Shown here piece after piece: positions 9,415 to 18,046 of a stretch of DNA of 64,000 nt. The translations under genes were made by a program, and so were the position numbers. Every line of letters begins with the position of its first letter. Position 1 is the stretch's first letter. The stretch spans positions 124,001 to 188,000 of the forward strand of contig NZ_JBDIWA010000002.1 of NCBI RefSeq assembly GCF_039794105.1, read 5' to 3'. Origin of the DNA: Kuenenia sp039794105 (GTDB taxonomy: Bacteria; Planctomycetota; Brocadiia; Brocadiales; Brocadiaceae). The notes under the pieces were generated by a model, which saw nothing but the letters and a program-made list of their open reading frames with translations, had not been told where the DNA came from and did not search any database.

Positions 9415-9894
9415 TCACTGTTTTCCAAAGGTAAAGGTTCCGCTCTTACCGCCGGATTTTTTTACCAGGTGGATATCACTGATTACCATTTCCTTATCGG
9501 CAGATTTGCACATATCATAAATGGTAATTGCGCAGATGGCGGCGGCGGTGATGGCTTCCATTTCAACGCCGGTTTTCCCTGTGACTTTTACTTCTGCAAA
9601 AACTTCAATGGCGTCTGCGGCATTGTCTTTGTAATCTATTTTAACGCTGGTAATATTGAGCGGATGGCACATCGGGATAAGCTGAGAAGTTTGTTTTGCT
9701 GCCATAATTCCGGCAATTCTTGCAACCTCAAGCACGTCCCCCTTGTGCATTTTTTTATCCATAATAAGGCGGAATGTTTCAGGTTTTGTGGAGATCTTTG
9801 CATGTGCGATAGCTGTCCTGTTGGTATCGTCTTTATTGCCAACGTCTACCATCCTGGAAGCGCCTTGTTCGTCAAAATGTGTGAGTTGTGTCAT
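9415..9894 (-). CDS. moaC: Cyclic pyranopterin monophosphate synthase
   Basis: 159 aa, the full family length. MoaC converts the MoaA product 3',8-cyclo-7,8-dihydro-GTP to cyclic pyranopterin monophosphate in molybdenum cofactor synthesis; the enzyme is a cytosolic homohexamer. Visible signatures are RMVDVG at 14-19, LIPMCHPL at 72-79, KTGVEMEA at 107-114 and YDMCKSADK at 126-134, which includes the catalytic Asp and Lys. MoaA is encoded 1.8 kb away on the same strand, separated by a repeat element, remnants and a toxin-antitoxin pair, so the two are not in one compact operon. The upstream side of the gene abuts an inverted-repeat element starting at 9920. Confidence 0.95.
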   Translation of the reverse strand: MTQLTHFDEQGASRMVDVGNKDDTNRTAIAHAKISTKPETFRLIMDKKMHKGDVLEVARIAGIMAAKQTSQLIPMCHPLNITSVKIDYKDNAADAIEVFAEVKVTGKTGVEMEAITAAAICAITIYDMCKSADKEMVISDIHLVKKSGGKSGTFTFGKQ

Positions 9895-9919
9895 TGTTTT
9901 ATTTATTGGTAATACTTTT

Positions 9920-10202
9920 GTAACTATTCAGCGTAATCTATTAAACTACCGGAGCACAACTCGTTCCCAAACTCCTTTTCGGGAACGTAATGGCGCTGGA
10001 AACTACATGCGCGGGTTCAGGTTTGTAACCTGAACCAAACGTTTTATACTTTCAATCCAGCTTTTTATTAGGGGAACAAATGACAAATAAATTCCAGATT
10101 CCAAACAGGGATTTTGTGATTTGGGCATTGGAATTTTGCCGTAGTACATTGCCCCATTATACGCATAAACTCATGGGTTCAGGTTGCAAACCTGAACCCG
10201 CC
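9920..10202. repeat. GGTTCAGGTT element, copy 1, with left flank
   Basis: The core at 10011-10202 starts and ends with palindromes (10013-10036 and 10175-10199) of the form GGGTTCAGGTT-GCAA-CCTGAACCC. Between them is about 140 bp of conserved non-coding sequence shared with copies at 39477-39644 (inverted), 48427-48642 and 59049-59178 (truncated). Its left flank from 9920 begins GTAACTATTCAGCGTAA, also found at 48336, and contains a CGTTCCC/GGGAACG stem (9962-9987). The matching right end TTACGCTGAATAGTTAC is absent in this copy. The ORFs across it are chance. Confidence 0.75.
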
Positions 10203-10309
10203 AGGGTTTTATTTAATGGAATACTTTTTACAATACATTTTGTCGTGATAGTCAAAATCTATAAATTTTATAAGTTTTGTTCCTGTTCTATCTCGTTGCG
10301 CAATTCATC

Positions 10310-10363
10310 AACGCTGGAAAAGGGGGAAAACTTCCCCCTTTTGTCCAGCGTTTTTATTTTTTT
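10310..10363 (+). terminator. Strong stem-loop followed by T-run
   Basis: AACGCTGG (10310-10317) pairs with CCAGCGTT (10345-10352), enclosing AGGGGGAA/TTCCCCCT, and a T-rich run follows to 10363 on the + strand. It fits a Rho-independent terminator read on +, although no + strand gene is visible just upstream. On the - strand it lies immediately after the small ORF ending at 10354, but has no good U-tract in that direction. Confidence 0.55.
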
Positions 10364-10488
10364 ATGTACTCCGGACGAACCTCATGCAAGTCATTACTTA
10401 TGTCTTCAATTCCATTGTCTATTACAATTAATTTGGATTTTATGAATTCCAGGTCTTTTTGAATTTTTGCTAATATATTAGTAGACAT
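10354..10488 (-). CDS. Small acidic hypothetical protein (44 aa)
   Basis: ATG at 10488, TAA at 10354. The predicted protein starts MSTNILAKIQKDLEFIKSKL and ends LHEVRPEYIKK: charged, helical and without cysteines, resembling a small antitoxin or coiled-coil peptide, though I do not recognise a family. A GAGA sequence lies 9-13 bases before the ATG. It overlaps the end of the remnant ORF 10478-10660 by 11 bases and ends beside a strong stem-loop. Whether it is translated is uncertain. Confidence 0.45.
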   Translation of the reverse strand: MSTNILAKIQKDLEFIKSKLIVIDNGIEDISNDLHEVRPEYIKK

Positions 10489-10660
10489 CTGCGTTCATCT
10501 CATGTTGAATATTTTGAATTTTATCTTCAAGCGTTTTTACTCTCGCGGACAATGCTGCAATCGCATTCTGCTGCTCCTGAATAACCCTTACACAAACCGC
10601 CGTGATGTCCATGGAATTCAGATGCGGATGAGATGATGATAGGGAATTGCTTTTTTCCAT
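10478..10660 (-). pseudogene. C-terminal remnant of a phage tail-fibre-type intramolecular chaperone (Peptidase_S74-like)
   Basis: 60 codons. The segment SMDITAVCVRVIQEQQNAIA followed by ALSARVKTLEDKI resembles the terminal helix-and-coiled-coil end of S74-type 'chaperone of endosialidase' domains, which normally close much larger tail or surface proteins. An in-frame stop lies five codons before the ATG and no larger body is present upstream, so it reads as a leftover fragment. A free-standing small coiled-coil protein is the alternative. Confidence 0.4.
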
Positions 10661-10781
10661 CCGGCAGTCAGTTTAGCAAAAACAAAGAAAATTACAAGTT
10701 CTTTTGTTTTATCAGCTCTAACCAACATCGAGCCTGTCATTGTCATCCATTGGATACTCCTGATATACGTATCTTTTCAGA

Positions 10782-10810
10782 TTGATTATATTTTTTTGTT
10801 TTACTATAAT
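10782..10810 (+). promoter_or_regulatory. Predicted sigma-70-type promoter of the toxin-antitoxin pair
   Basis: TTGATT (10782-10787) and a perfect TATAAT (10805-10810) are separated by exactly 17 bases in an AT-rich region, 142 bp upstream of the first gene of the pair at 10953. No other gene on + could use it. Confidence 0.5.
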
Positions 10811-10952
10811 CACCTACAATTATTAGGGGATTCGCGGATAGGTTTATCCGGTATGGCAAGGTACTTCTTTGCCGATAAGATATTTTTGGTAGCGGCGGAT
10901 TTTATGCCTGTGGTAGTTTTAAGGGGCGTTGTTATCTGTTTGGGGGTTAAAT

Positions 10953-11168
10953 ATGAACTTAAAAGAGCGCCTAAATCATAAGCTGTATATTCAAGTACTT
11001 CGTCAAATGTCACCTGAAAAAAGGTTACTTAAGGCATTTGAATTATCTGAATTTACCAGGCAACTATTTATTCATGGATTGCAGAAAAGATTTCCGCATC
11101 TTTCAGATGAGGAATTTCAAAAAATACTTTTGAAACGTATTGATAAGTGTCACAACAGGAATTATTAA
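10953..11168 (+). CDS. Small protein paired with a nucleotidyltransferase (putative antitoxin)
   Basis: 71 aa from the ATG at 10953, chosen because GGGGG lies about 7 bases upstream; a TTG start 8 codons earlier is possible. The protein begins MNLKERLNHKLYIQVLRQMS and is rich in Leu, Lys, Arg and Glu, probably all helical. Its last 22 bases overlap the GTG start of the nucleotidyltransferase gene, so the pair is translationally coupled. Size, order and overlap fit a type II toxin-antitoxin-like or MNT-linked module. I recognise no exact family. Confidence 0.7.
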   Translation: MNLKERLNHKLYIQVLRQMSPEKRLLKAFELSEFTRQLFIHGLQKRFPHLSDEEFQKILLKRIDKCHNRNY

Positions 11169-11713
11169 AAAAGGTTATTCAGGCGCTCAAAGACGCCGGA
11201 ATTCAGTATATGATAACAGGTTCCGTTGCTTCAAGCCTGCAAGGCGAACCACGTTCTACCCATGATATAGATGTAATTGTAGCTATTCAGAAACCGGCGG
11301 TAAAGAAACTGGTAGGGTCTTTTTCACCGCCTGATTTTTATGCAGATGAAGACAGTATCTGTGATGCAATTAACAAGCAAAAGATGTTCAATATAATTGA
11401 TGTAAAAGAGGGAGACAAAGTTGATTTCTGGATATTAACCGATGAACCTTTTGACCAATCCCGTTTTTCACGAAGGTATGTAGAGAAGGTTTTTGGGATA
11501 AATTTGCAAGTTTCAAGACCTGAAGATACAATCCTGGCCAAACTGAGATGGGCAAAACTTTCTGGCGGCAGTGAAAAACAATTTACCGACGCATTACGAG
11601 TTTATGAGGTACAATTTGGAAAACTTGATATGAATTATATGGAATATTGGGTAAAGAAATTAGGCGTTGAGCCACTATGGAAACAGCTAAAGAACAAGGC
11701 AGAAATAACATAG
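11147..11713 (+). CDS. Nucleotidyltransferase-fold protein (AbiEii/MNT-like toxin partner)
   Basis: 188 aa from the GTG at 11147. The N-terminal half holds the polymerase-beta-type nucleotidyltransferase signature YMITGSVASSLQGEPRSTHD with the DIDVIV metal-binding acidic residues (about residues 25-50) and a third acidic position in KVDFWIL. The C-terminal half has the RPEDTILAKLRWAK segment common to this superfamily, where such proteins often act as toxins or tRNA/protein nucleotidyl-modifying enzymes. It overlaps its small partner by 22 bases and has a promoter candidate upstream. It lies between two unlinked Mo-cofactor genes and may have been acquired horizontally. Confidence 0.8.
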   Translation: MSQQELLKKVIQALKDAGIQYMITGSVASSLQGEPRSTHDIDVIVAIQKPAVKKLVGSFSPPDFYADEDSICDAINKQKMFNIIDVKEGDKVDFWILTDEPFDQSRFSRRYVEKVFGINLQVSRPEDTILAKLRWAKLSGGSEKQFTDALRVYEVQFGKLDMNYMEYWVKKLGVEPLWKQLKNKAEIT

Positions 11714-11731
11714 GGGGATACTACGCTACTC

Positions 11732-12703
11732 TTAACCGCCCACCTTGTGCATAACCACATGCCCTCTGCCGGAATGTTTGCGGGGTTTTAAATGTGCGGC
11801 GCGGATAAAGGCGTCTTGAAGCGATTCTTCGCTGAAATTGTTCCGCAGGATAGACTTCAAATCAACCTCTCCTCCCGATAAAAGACAAGAACGAAGTTTT
11901 CCTTCTGAAGTTAACCGAAGCCGGTTGCACGAATCGCAAAAAGGCTGGCTTACAGCGGAAACAAATCCTATCGTGCCAAGAGCCCCTTTTATTTTATATA
12001 CTCGTGCGGCGCCGCTGCCAAGCGCTGGTTTGGGGAGAGGAATCAGTTCATTATTTTTTTCGATAGTACTTATTATTTCGGAGGAGGAGATGAATTTATT
12101 TTCTGAAGCCAGGCTGCTTTTATTCATCGCCATATATTCAATGAAACGCACCTCGATATCACGTTCCAGTGTAAGCCTTGCAAAGTCTTCAAACTCATCA
12201 TCATTAATGCCCTTCATTGCAACTACATTGATCTTTGTATTTTTAAACCGTAATTGAAGGACTTCTTCTATGCCGTCCAACACATCACTTAAATTCCCTC
12301 CGCGCGTGATTTGTTTGTATTTTGTTTCCTGAATGCTGTCAAGGCTGATGTTTAGCCGAAACACCTCAATTTCCCGGAGTATTTTTGCATAGTCTTTCAG
12401 GTAAATGCCATTTGTTGTCATTGCAAGGTCTTCTATGCCCTCTACCTTTGCCAGCATTCTGATAAATGATTCAATACCCCTTCGGACAAGCGGCTCCCCG
12501 CCGGTTAATCGAAAACTTGTTATGCCGAATTTTAAGGCAGATTGTATGATAGCTATTATTTCTTCATAAGTAAGGATATCCTTATGTTCCATAAGCGCAA
12601 TGCCGGCTTCCGGCCTGCAATAAGTGCACCGGAGATTACAAAGCTCTGTTACCGAGATTCGCAGCCGGTTTATCTGTCTGAAATATGAGTCCGTAATAGC
12701 CAT
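11732..12703 (-). CDS. moaA: GTP 3',8-cyclase
   Basis: 323 aa radical SAM enzyme making 3',8-cyclo-7,8-dihydro-GTP, the first step of molybdenum cofactor synthesis. The N-terminal cluster motif is CNLRCTYC (residues 22-29). The C-terminal substrate-binding [4Fe-4S] motif is FCDSCNRLRLTSEGKLRSCL (Cys-X2-Cys-X13-Cys). The ATG at 12703 is preferred: it gives the usual MoaA N-terminus and has GAGA nine bases upstream. A TTG at 12718 would overlap the stop of the upstream regulator as TTGA. The usual C-terminal Gly-Gly ending is degenerate here (HSGRGHVVMHKVGG), but a GG pair closes the protein. It is probably read from the sigma-54 regulator operon. Confidence 0.95.
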   Translation of the reverse strand: MAITDSYFRQINRLRISVTELCNLRCTYCRPEAGIALMEHKDILTYEEIIAIIQSALKFGITSFRLTGGEPLVRRGIESFIRMLAKVEGIEDLAMTTNGIYLKDYAKILREIEVFRLNISLDSIQETKYKQITRGGNLSDVLDGIEEVLQLRFKNTKINVVAMKGINDDEFEDFARLTLERDIEVRFIEYMAMNKSSLASENKFISSSEIISTIEKNNELIPLPKPALGSGAARVYKIKGALGTIGFVSAVSQPFCDSCNRLRLTSEGKLRSCLLSGGEVDLKSILRNNFSEESLQDAFIRAAHLKPRKHSGRGHVVMHKVGG

Positions 12704-12714
12704 GAAGTTATTTC

Positions 12715-14097
12715 TCAACCATTTTCAACATTATAATTTATTTTTGGTATGATGTGGTATTCCTTCATTTTTCTCCACAAAGTGGTGGTGGAAATTCCTA
12801 AATTATTTGCCGCTTGTTTGCGGTTTCCTGCAAATTTCTTTAAGGATTCTACAATTGTTTTTCTTTCCTGTTGGGCTAATGCGGCTCTGATTCCTCCGGA
12901 ATCGTGAAGTATGTCGATAGAATCATGAAAAAGGGATTCCTGTAATGCAAGGTCTGCCGGCATGATGCGGCCATTTTTTGATAATGTAATTGCCCGTTCA
13001 ATCACATTTTCCAATTCCCTGATATTCCCGTACCATGAGTAGTTTAAAAGTGAACTCATCGCAGTTTCGGAAATTTCAGGTATTTTTTTGTTAAGTTTGT
13101 GCGAACATGCATTTACAAAATAATTTACCAGGGCGGGGATATCCTCTTTTCTTTCCCTAAGGGGCGGTACATGAATTCTTATGACGTTTAACCGGTAGAA
13201 TAAATCTTTTCGAAAGACACCGTTTTTCGTAGATTCTTCAAGATCCTTATTCGTTGCGACAATAACGCGTACATCAAGGAATACAGGTTTATTATCGCCA
13301 ACCTTGCGGATTTCTCCGTTCTGCAGAAACCTTAGTAGTTTAACCTGGGTGGAAAGCGATGCCTCGCCAATTTCGTCTAAAAATAAAGTCCCCCCTTGCG
13401 CCTCAAAAAATAGCCCCTTTTTGTCCTTTACCGCACCGGTAAATGAACCCATAGCATGCCCGAAAAATTCGCTTTCCTGCAAATATTCAGGCAATGCCCC
13501 GCAGTTCACTACCACAAATGGCTTGTTGCTTCTGGGACTGTTGTTGTGTATGGAACGTGCAACCAGTTCTTTCCCCGTCCCGCTTTCTCCAGTGATTAAT
13601 ACCGTACTTTCACTGTTCGTCAGTTCTACCAGTATATTCAGTATTCGCATCATTACCGGAGAATTGCCAATAATACCTTCAAATTTGTAATGTTCTTTTG
13701 TGCCTTTTTGTAAGTTATTGACCTTTTCAGACAAACGTTTCTTTTCCAGTGCACGCTCAATGACGGAAAGCATATTGGGCAGATGGAAGGGTTTTGTGAT
13801 GTAATCGTACGCCCCGTCTCTTATCGCCTGGATAGCACTGTTAATAGTGCCAAATGCAGTCATGACAATAACCTCCGTTGAGGGGTTTATTTCTTTTACG
13901 TTTGACAGCACTTCAAGTCCGTCCATGGCTTCCATTTTCAGGTCCACAATGATTAAATCATAGCCAATTTCTTTTTGCTGTTGTATGGCCATTTCGCCAT
14001 TATCAACCCCTGTAACCTTGTAACCAGCCCTTTTCAGGGCAATTACCAGAGATTCTCTCATATTTTTTTGATCTTCAACGACAAGAATAGTAAACAT
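12715..14097 (-). CDS. Sigma-54-dependent NtrC-family response regulator (GSFTGA variant)
   Basis: 460 aa from the ATG at 14097, chosen over a TTG at 14115 because MFTILVVEDQKN starts the receiver directly and GAGG precedes it. The receiver domain (1-120) has the phosphorylatable Asp in LIIVDLKMEAMDG. The AAA+ domain has Walker A GESGTGKE near 170 and the sigma-54 contact loop as GSFTGA, not the usual GAFTGA. A FIS-type helix-turn-helix closes the protein (NRKQAANNLGIS). It activates RNA polymerase-sigma-54 after phosphorylation, presumably by the kinase whose gene ends 15 bp upstream. The target genes are not evident. Confidence 0.93.
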   Translation of the reverse strand: MFTILVVEDQKNMRESLVIALKRAGYKVTGVDNGEMAIQQQKEIGYDLIIVDLKMEAMDGLEVLSNVKEINPSTEVIVMTAFGTINSAIQAIRDGAYDYITKPFHLPNMLSVIERALEKKRLSEKVNNLQKGTKEHYKFEGIIGNSPVMMRILNILVELTNSESTVLITGESGTGKELVARSIHNNSPRSNKPFVVVNCGALPEYLQESEFFGHAMGSFTGAVKDKKGLFFEAQGGTLFLDEIGEASLSTQVKLLRFLQNGEIRKVGDNKPVFLDVRVIVATNKDLEESTKNGVFRKDLFYRLNVIRIHVPPLRERKEDIPALVNYFVNACSHKLNKKIPEISETAMSSLLNYSWYGNIRELENVIERAITLSKNGRIMPADLALQESLFHDSIDILHDSGGIRAALAQQERKTIVESLKKFAGNRKQAANNLGISTTTLWRKMKEYHIIPKINYNVENG

Positions 14098-14111
14098 AAT
14101 TTTTAAAAACC

Positions 14112-17100
14112 TCAAACGGAAACGGTGCTGGATTTCTTATTGTTTACCGGCAGCCTGATGGTAAATATTGTACCCCTGTTTTGTATGCTTTTTACATCGA
14201 TCGTGCCGTCATGATTGTCTAAAATGCGGTGTACGATGGAGAGCCCTAATCCGGTGCCCCTTGATTTTTTTGTGGTAAAAAAAGGCTCAAAGATCTTTTT
14301 AATTCTTTCCGGCGGTATGCCGATACCTGAATCAGAAATGATAATTTCTATTTTATCATCATTCGGGACTCTGGTTTTTTTCAGGCTAATGGAGATTTCA
14401 CCTCCATTTGGCATGGCGTCTATGGAGTTTATCAATAAATTCCAGAATACCTTTTTTATCCAGATTCTATCCAAAAATATCTTTGGAAGGGCAGTGCTAT
14501 AGTTCTTTTTAATCCTGATATTCCCGTTGAACTTGGCGTCTTTTTTCAAAAGAATTAATGTCTCCTCCACCATTTTTACAATGTCACTTTTTGTAAAATG
14601 GTATTCGGCGGGATGCGCAAAGGTAAGGAAATTGGAAATTATATTATTCAGCCACTCGGTCTCTTCAACAACCATATTGAACAGGTTTTTATCATCATCG
14701 CTAAGAACCAAATCTCTCTTCAGCATGCAGACGGAATTTGATATGGCTCCGAGCGGATTCCTTATTTCATGGGCAATGGAAGCCGCCAATTCGCCAATGG
14801 ACGCCAGCCGCTCGGAACGGCGTATTTGTTCTTCAATTTTCTTTTTTTCAGTAATGTCTTGTATAATGCCTTCAACGCCGATCACACATCCGTTTTTATT
14901 TTTTATCGGATATATGTTTTGAGAAAACCAGAGTTCTTTGCCGTTCTTGCAATAAACCCTGTATTCCAGACCCTTAAATACCTTCGTTCTTCCGCTAATA
15001 ATTTCTTTTGTTATATGCTTAACCGATGCAACATCATCCTTGTGGATTATTTTAAATGCTAAAGAAGGCGCATCATAAAACTCCTGGGGGAGGTATCCCG
15101 TTACATTTTTTAATGCATTGTTGAGGAACATAAACCTTCCGTTTTTATCAAGACGGAAGATGATGTCTTCTATATCTTCTACCAGATTTCTGTATTTTTC
15201 CTCAGAATATTTAATTCTATCAAATAGGCGTGTATTGTCAATTGCAATAGCTAGCTGCGGAACAATCTTATTAATAACATCCACGTGTGCTTCTGTAAAA
15301 TTGTTTACCTTTTTGCTTCCAAAATTAAGACTTCCTATGATTTCTCCCTTGCAAATTAAAGGGACCGACAATCGGGATTTAATACCTTCCTTTGATAAAA
15401 TAGGGTCTGTTGAAAACGGGCCTCTGGCAGTATCGTGAACGACAAAAAACTCACCGTCTTCCACCACCTTTCCTGCCAGTGTGCCCTGTTTGGAATACTG
15501 CACTCCCTCTTCCAATTCAGAAAAACGATAATCTTTCGAAACCGCGAAAGTCAAAAATTCAACCCTCTTTTCATCAAGCAATGCAATGCTTAAGCGGTCA
15601 AAATCAATTACTTTGTGAAGTTCTTCGCTGAGGGATTTATAAACCTCTCTGATATCCAGTCTTGAGGCTAATATTTTATTTATATTATTCAGGATATCTT
15701 TTTCCTGCTCAATCTTCTTCCACTCAGTCAGGTCTATAATAATACCTTCGTAGCCAATGATGTTGTTCCGCATATCCCTTCTCAGGCTGCCGGTCATCAT
15801 ACAGGGAATTTTGCTGCCGTCCTTTCTTTTTAACGCTATTTCGAAATCCTTTACATATCCGTTTTTGTTTATGGTTTCTTTTATTATTTTGCCTTCTGAC
15901 GGTTTGTAAAATAAGTGATGAATCAGGTTGAGTTGTAAAATATCATTCTTTGTGTCATAACCAAACAATTCAATGCCGGCCTGATTAATATCTACAAACT
16001 GACAGTTTATATCACAGAAAAAAACGACGTCTTTGCTTGATTCGAACAAACGTTTATATTTTTCTTCAGAGATGATTAATTTTTGTGTTCTTTCTTCGAT
16101 AATTTTTTCAAGGTGAACCGTATAATTATTGACCTCTTCTTCCAGTAACTTTTGTTCGGTAATATCCCTTATGATTATTACGTAACCTGTTGGTGTTCCG
16201 CTGAAAGAATTCCTCCTGGTGATGGTTGTATATCCGGTAAATGTTTTTCCATCTTTACGCACCAGTTTCATTTCATCTTTGTAGCTGCCGGTAAATAATG
16301 TGGATTTAAGTATTTTTTGAAGTTTCCCGGACAGTAGTTCTTCTCTCGTATATAACATTTTTATATTTGACTTGTTTATCATCTGTTCCGGCGCATATTG
16401 AAACATTCTTGCTGCGCCTTCGTTAAATTCCAGAATATTTCCGCAAAGATCACTTGCAATGATTGAATGTTCCGTAGAACTAACCAGAATGCTTTTTAAA
16501 AAATTTGTCGCCTCTTCCAGTGCTGTTGTTTTTCCCTGAACGGATGCTGACATGACATTAAACGCATCTCCCAGTTCCTGTATTTCATCCCGTGTGTTTA
16601 TTTCCACGCGTTGTGAAAAATCTCCGGCAGACATTTTACGAGTGGCTTTTGTTAAGGTAAGAATGGGGTTGCCTATTTTTTGACCGGTTATAAAAGCAAA
16701 TGCGATCCCCGATATCGCCATAATAATGCCTGCTACGGTTAAATAAGAAAGTATTTTTGATATGGGATTTTTAAGATCATTCATAACGAGAGATATTTTA
16801 TCTGCATCAATTTCGACAATAATACCCCACTGTAGTTTGGGAACCCAATGCCATGCCCCCAGTACGGTTTCTCCGGCATTATTAACATAACCAATCATGT
16901 CATATCCATTAGCGCCGGCTAAACATGCTTTTACACTCCTGGTAAATTGGTTTGTTCCCGGTTCTGTCAGGAAGGTTTTTCGTGGCATTTCTTTGGCAAA
17001 ATTTCCTGTAGTGTGGAGGAGTTTTTCAGGATCCGACCCGGCAATCAATTGCCCTTCCTTATTGATAATGTGTACCGCATAATTATCTCCGTGTGGTATT

Positions 17101-17693
17101 TCTAATATCTCTTTACTGAGGAAAGAGAGGTCTGATTTTAATACTACTATACCCAGAGTATGCCCATTTTCTTTTATTGGTATGTAGGCATATAATGTGT
17201 TAAAAATTGCCTGCCAGTTTTGTGTTTCAAGGGTATCAAATGTAGTTATAGGGGGTGTTTCTGAAAAACATATTCCACCTCCTCCTGCTTGGAGAAAACC
17301 CTTACTGCCGGCAATGTTTAACCCTATAATGCTACCGTCAGCTGACAAACAAATATTACCGTCAATGTCACTGACAATAAATTCATGTAAATTGTTTTCC
17401 GTGGATAGGAGAGAAACGAATCGGGTGATGGTAGTGTTATCTGCTTTTGCTAAACAAACAGCAGCAGCGATAAAAGGGTTTTTTGCGAGATGTTCCGCAT
17501 CTCGCCGTATTTTTTTTAACCGGTCATTCAACTGAAAAGCTTTTTTAGAGGTAATCAGTTGTAAATTATTAATAATAGTTTCATGGATAGCTTTTCGTGC
17601 AGTGGGATAAGCGATAAGACGCATCACCAACAATGGAGTAAGGACAGCCAGCAGGAAGAAAAATATTAATTTTATTCTGATAGAACGAAACAT
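14112..17693 (-). CDS. Multi-PAS/GAF sensor histidine kinase
   Basis: 1193 aa from the ATG at 17693; the upstream part of the open frame lacks family features. Order: N-terminal membrane helix (MFRSIRIKLIFFFLLAVL), extracytoplasmic dCache-like sensor (about 30-300), second membrane helix, HAMP (about 330-385), PAS, PAS, GAF (around NKILASRLDIREVYKSLSEE), a third PAS, then HisKA with ASIAHEIRNPLG and HATPase with NSIDAMPNGG, DSGIGIP and GTGLGLSI. All kinase boxes are intact. It lies 14 bp before the sigma-54 regulator and is surely its partner. The external sensor plus three PAS and a GAF suggest integration of several signals. Confidence 0.92.
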   Translation of the reverse strand: MFRSIRIKLIFFFLLAVLTPLLVMRLIAYPTARKAIHETIINNLQLITSKKAFQLNDRLKKIRRDAEHLAKNPFIAAAVCLAKADNTTITRFVSLLSTENNLHEFIVSDIDGNICLSADGSIIGLNIAGSKGFLQAGGGGICFSETPPITTFDTLETQNWQAIFNTLYAYIPIKENGHTLGIVVLKSDLSFLSKEILEIPHGDNYAVHIINKEGQLIAGSDPEKLLHTTGNFAKEMPRKTFLTEPGTNQFTRSVKACLAGANGYDMIGYVNNAGETVLGAWHWVPKLQWGIIVEIDADKISLVMNDLKNPISKILSYLTVAGIIMAISGIAFAFITGQKIGNPILTLTKATRKMSAGDFSQRVEINTRDEIQELGDAFNVMSASVQGKTTALEEATNFLKSILVSSTEHSIIASDLCGNILEFNEGAARMFQYAPEQMINKSNIKMLYTREELLSGKLQKILKSTLFTGSYKDEMKLVRKDGKTFTGYTTITRRNSFSGTPTGYVIIIRDITEQKLLEEEVNNYTVHLEKIIEERTQKLIISEEKYKRLFESSKDVVFFCDINCQFVDINQAGIELFGYDTKNDILQLNLIHHLFYKPSEGKIIKETINKNGYVKDFEIALKRKDGSKIPCMMTGSLRRDMRNNIIGYEGIIIDLTEWKKIEQEKDILNNINKILASRLDIREVYKSLSEELHKVIDFDRLSIALLDEKRVEFLTFAVSKDYRFSELEEGVQYSKQGTLAGKVVEDGEFFVVHDTARGPFSTDPILSKEGIKSRLSVPLICKGEIIGSLNFGSKKVNNFTEAHVDVINKIVPQLAIAIDNTRLFDRIKYSEEKYRNLVEDIEDIIFRLDKNGRFMFLNNALKNVTGYLPQEFYDAPSLAFKIIHKDDVASVKHITKEIISGRTKVFKGLEYRVYCKNGKELWFSQNIYPIKNKNGCVIGVEGIIQDITEKKKIEEQIRRSERLASIGELAASIAHEIRNPLGAISNSVCMLKRDLVLSDDDKNLFNMVVEETEWLNNIISNFLTFAHPAEYHFTKSDIVKMVEETLILLKKDAKFNGNIRIKKNYSTALPKIFLDRIWIKKVFWNLLINSIDAMPNGGEISISLKKTRVPNDDKIEIIISDSGIGIPPERIKKIFEPFFTTKKSRGTGLGLSIVHRILDNHDGTIDVKSIQNRGTIFTIRLPVNNKKSSTVSV

Positions 17694-17756
17694 AAGAGAT
17701 CTCTTTTTTATTTTAAAATATTTGTTAATAGGCTGTTTTGCCGTATAGCGTATAGT

Positions 17757-17829
17757 GTAGGGGCGAAGCATTTGCTATAAATTGTCATAAATGCATTCAT
17801 ACCCAAACCGGCAAATGCTTCGCCCCTAC
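17757..17829. repeat. 73-bp inverted repeat with perfect 19-bp arms (copy 2)
   Basis: GTAGGGGCGAAGCATTTGC at 17757-17775 and its exact complement at 17811-17829 surround a 35-bp loop. It shares its loop sequence with the copy at 9166-9239. It lies in the 353-bp stretch between the kinase and the mrp gene; the rest of that stretch holds a TTTTTCAAAAAACTAGATTG end-repeat (about 17830) and nothing else recognisable. Confidence 0.75.
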
Positions 17830-18046
17830 TTTTTCAAAAAACTAGATTGTTACTCTGTTTTTTGGTAACACGTTAATACTGAGAGTCGGGTAAGAATCCC
17901 ATCCTACGTTATCCTGGTTAAAATCAGCGGGAGGGTAACATTATTTGCGGCGGGCAGTTATTAGCGGAGTATGTTTGTGAGGAACACGCTTATTATTTGA
18001 ATAATATGGGGAGAATCATTATAAACGACTAATCAGATAGCATTCC

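Noticed and set aside
10013..10036. tRNA-like T-arm (GGTTCAGGTTTG)
   Set aside because: The GGTTCA stretch is part of the dispersed palindrome; no acceptor or anticodon stem can be drawn. No tRNA was found in the window.
10080..10445. 121-codon + strand frame
   Set aside because: It crosses the GGTTCAGGTT element and the terminator stem; no coding features.
12715..17693. Sigma-54 promoters (TGGCAC-N5-TTGC) as targets of the two NtrC-type regulators
   Set aside because: By eye I found no match with correct spacing upstream of any gene in the window.
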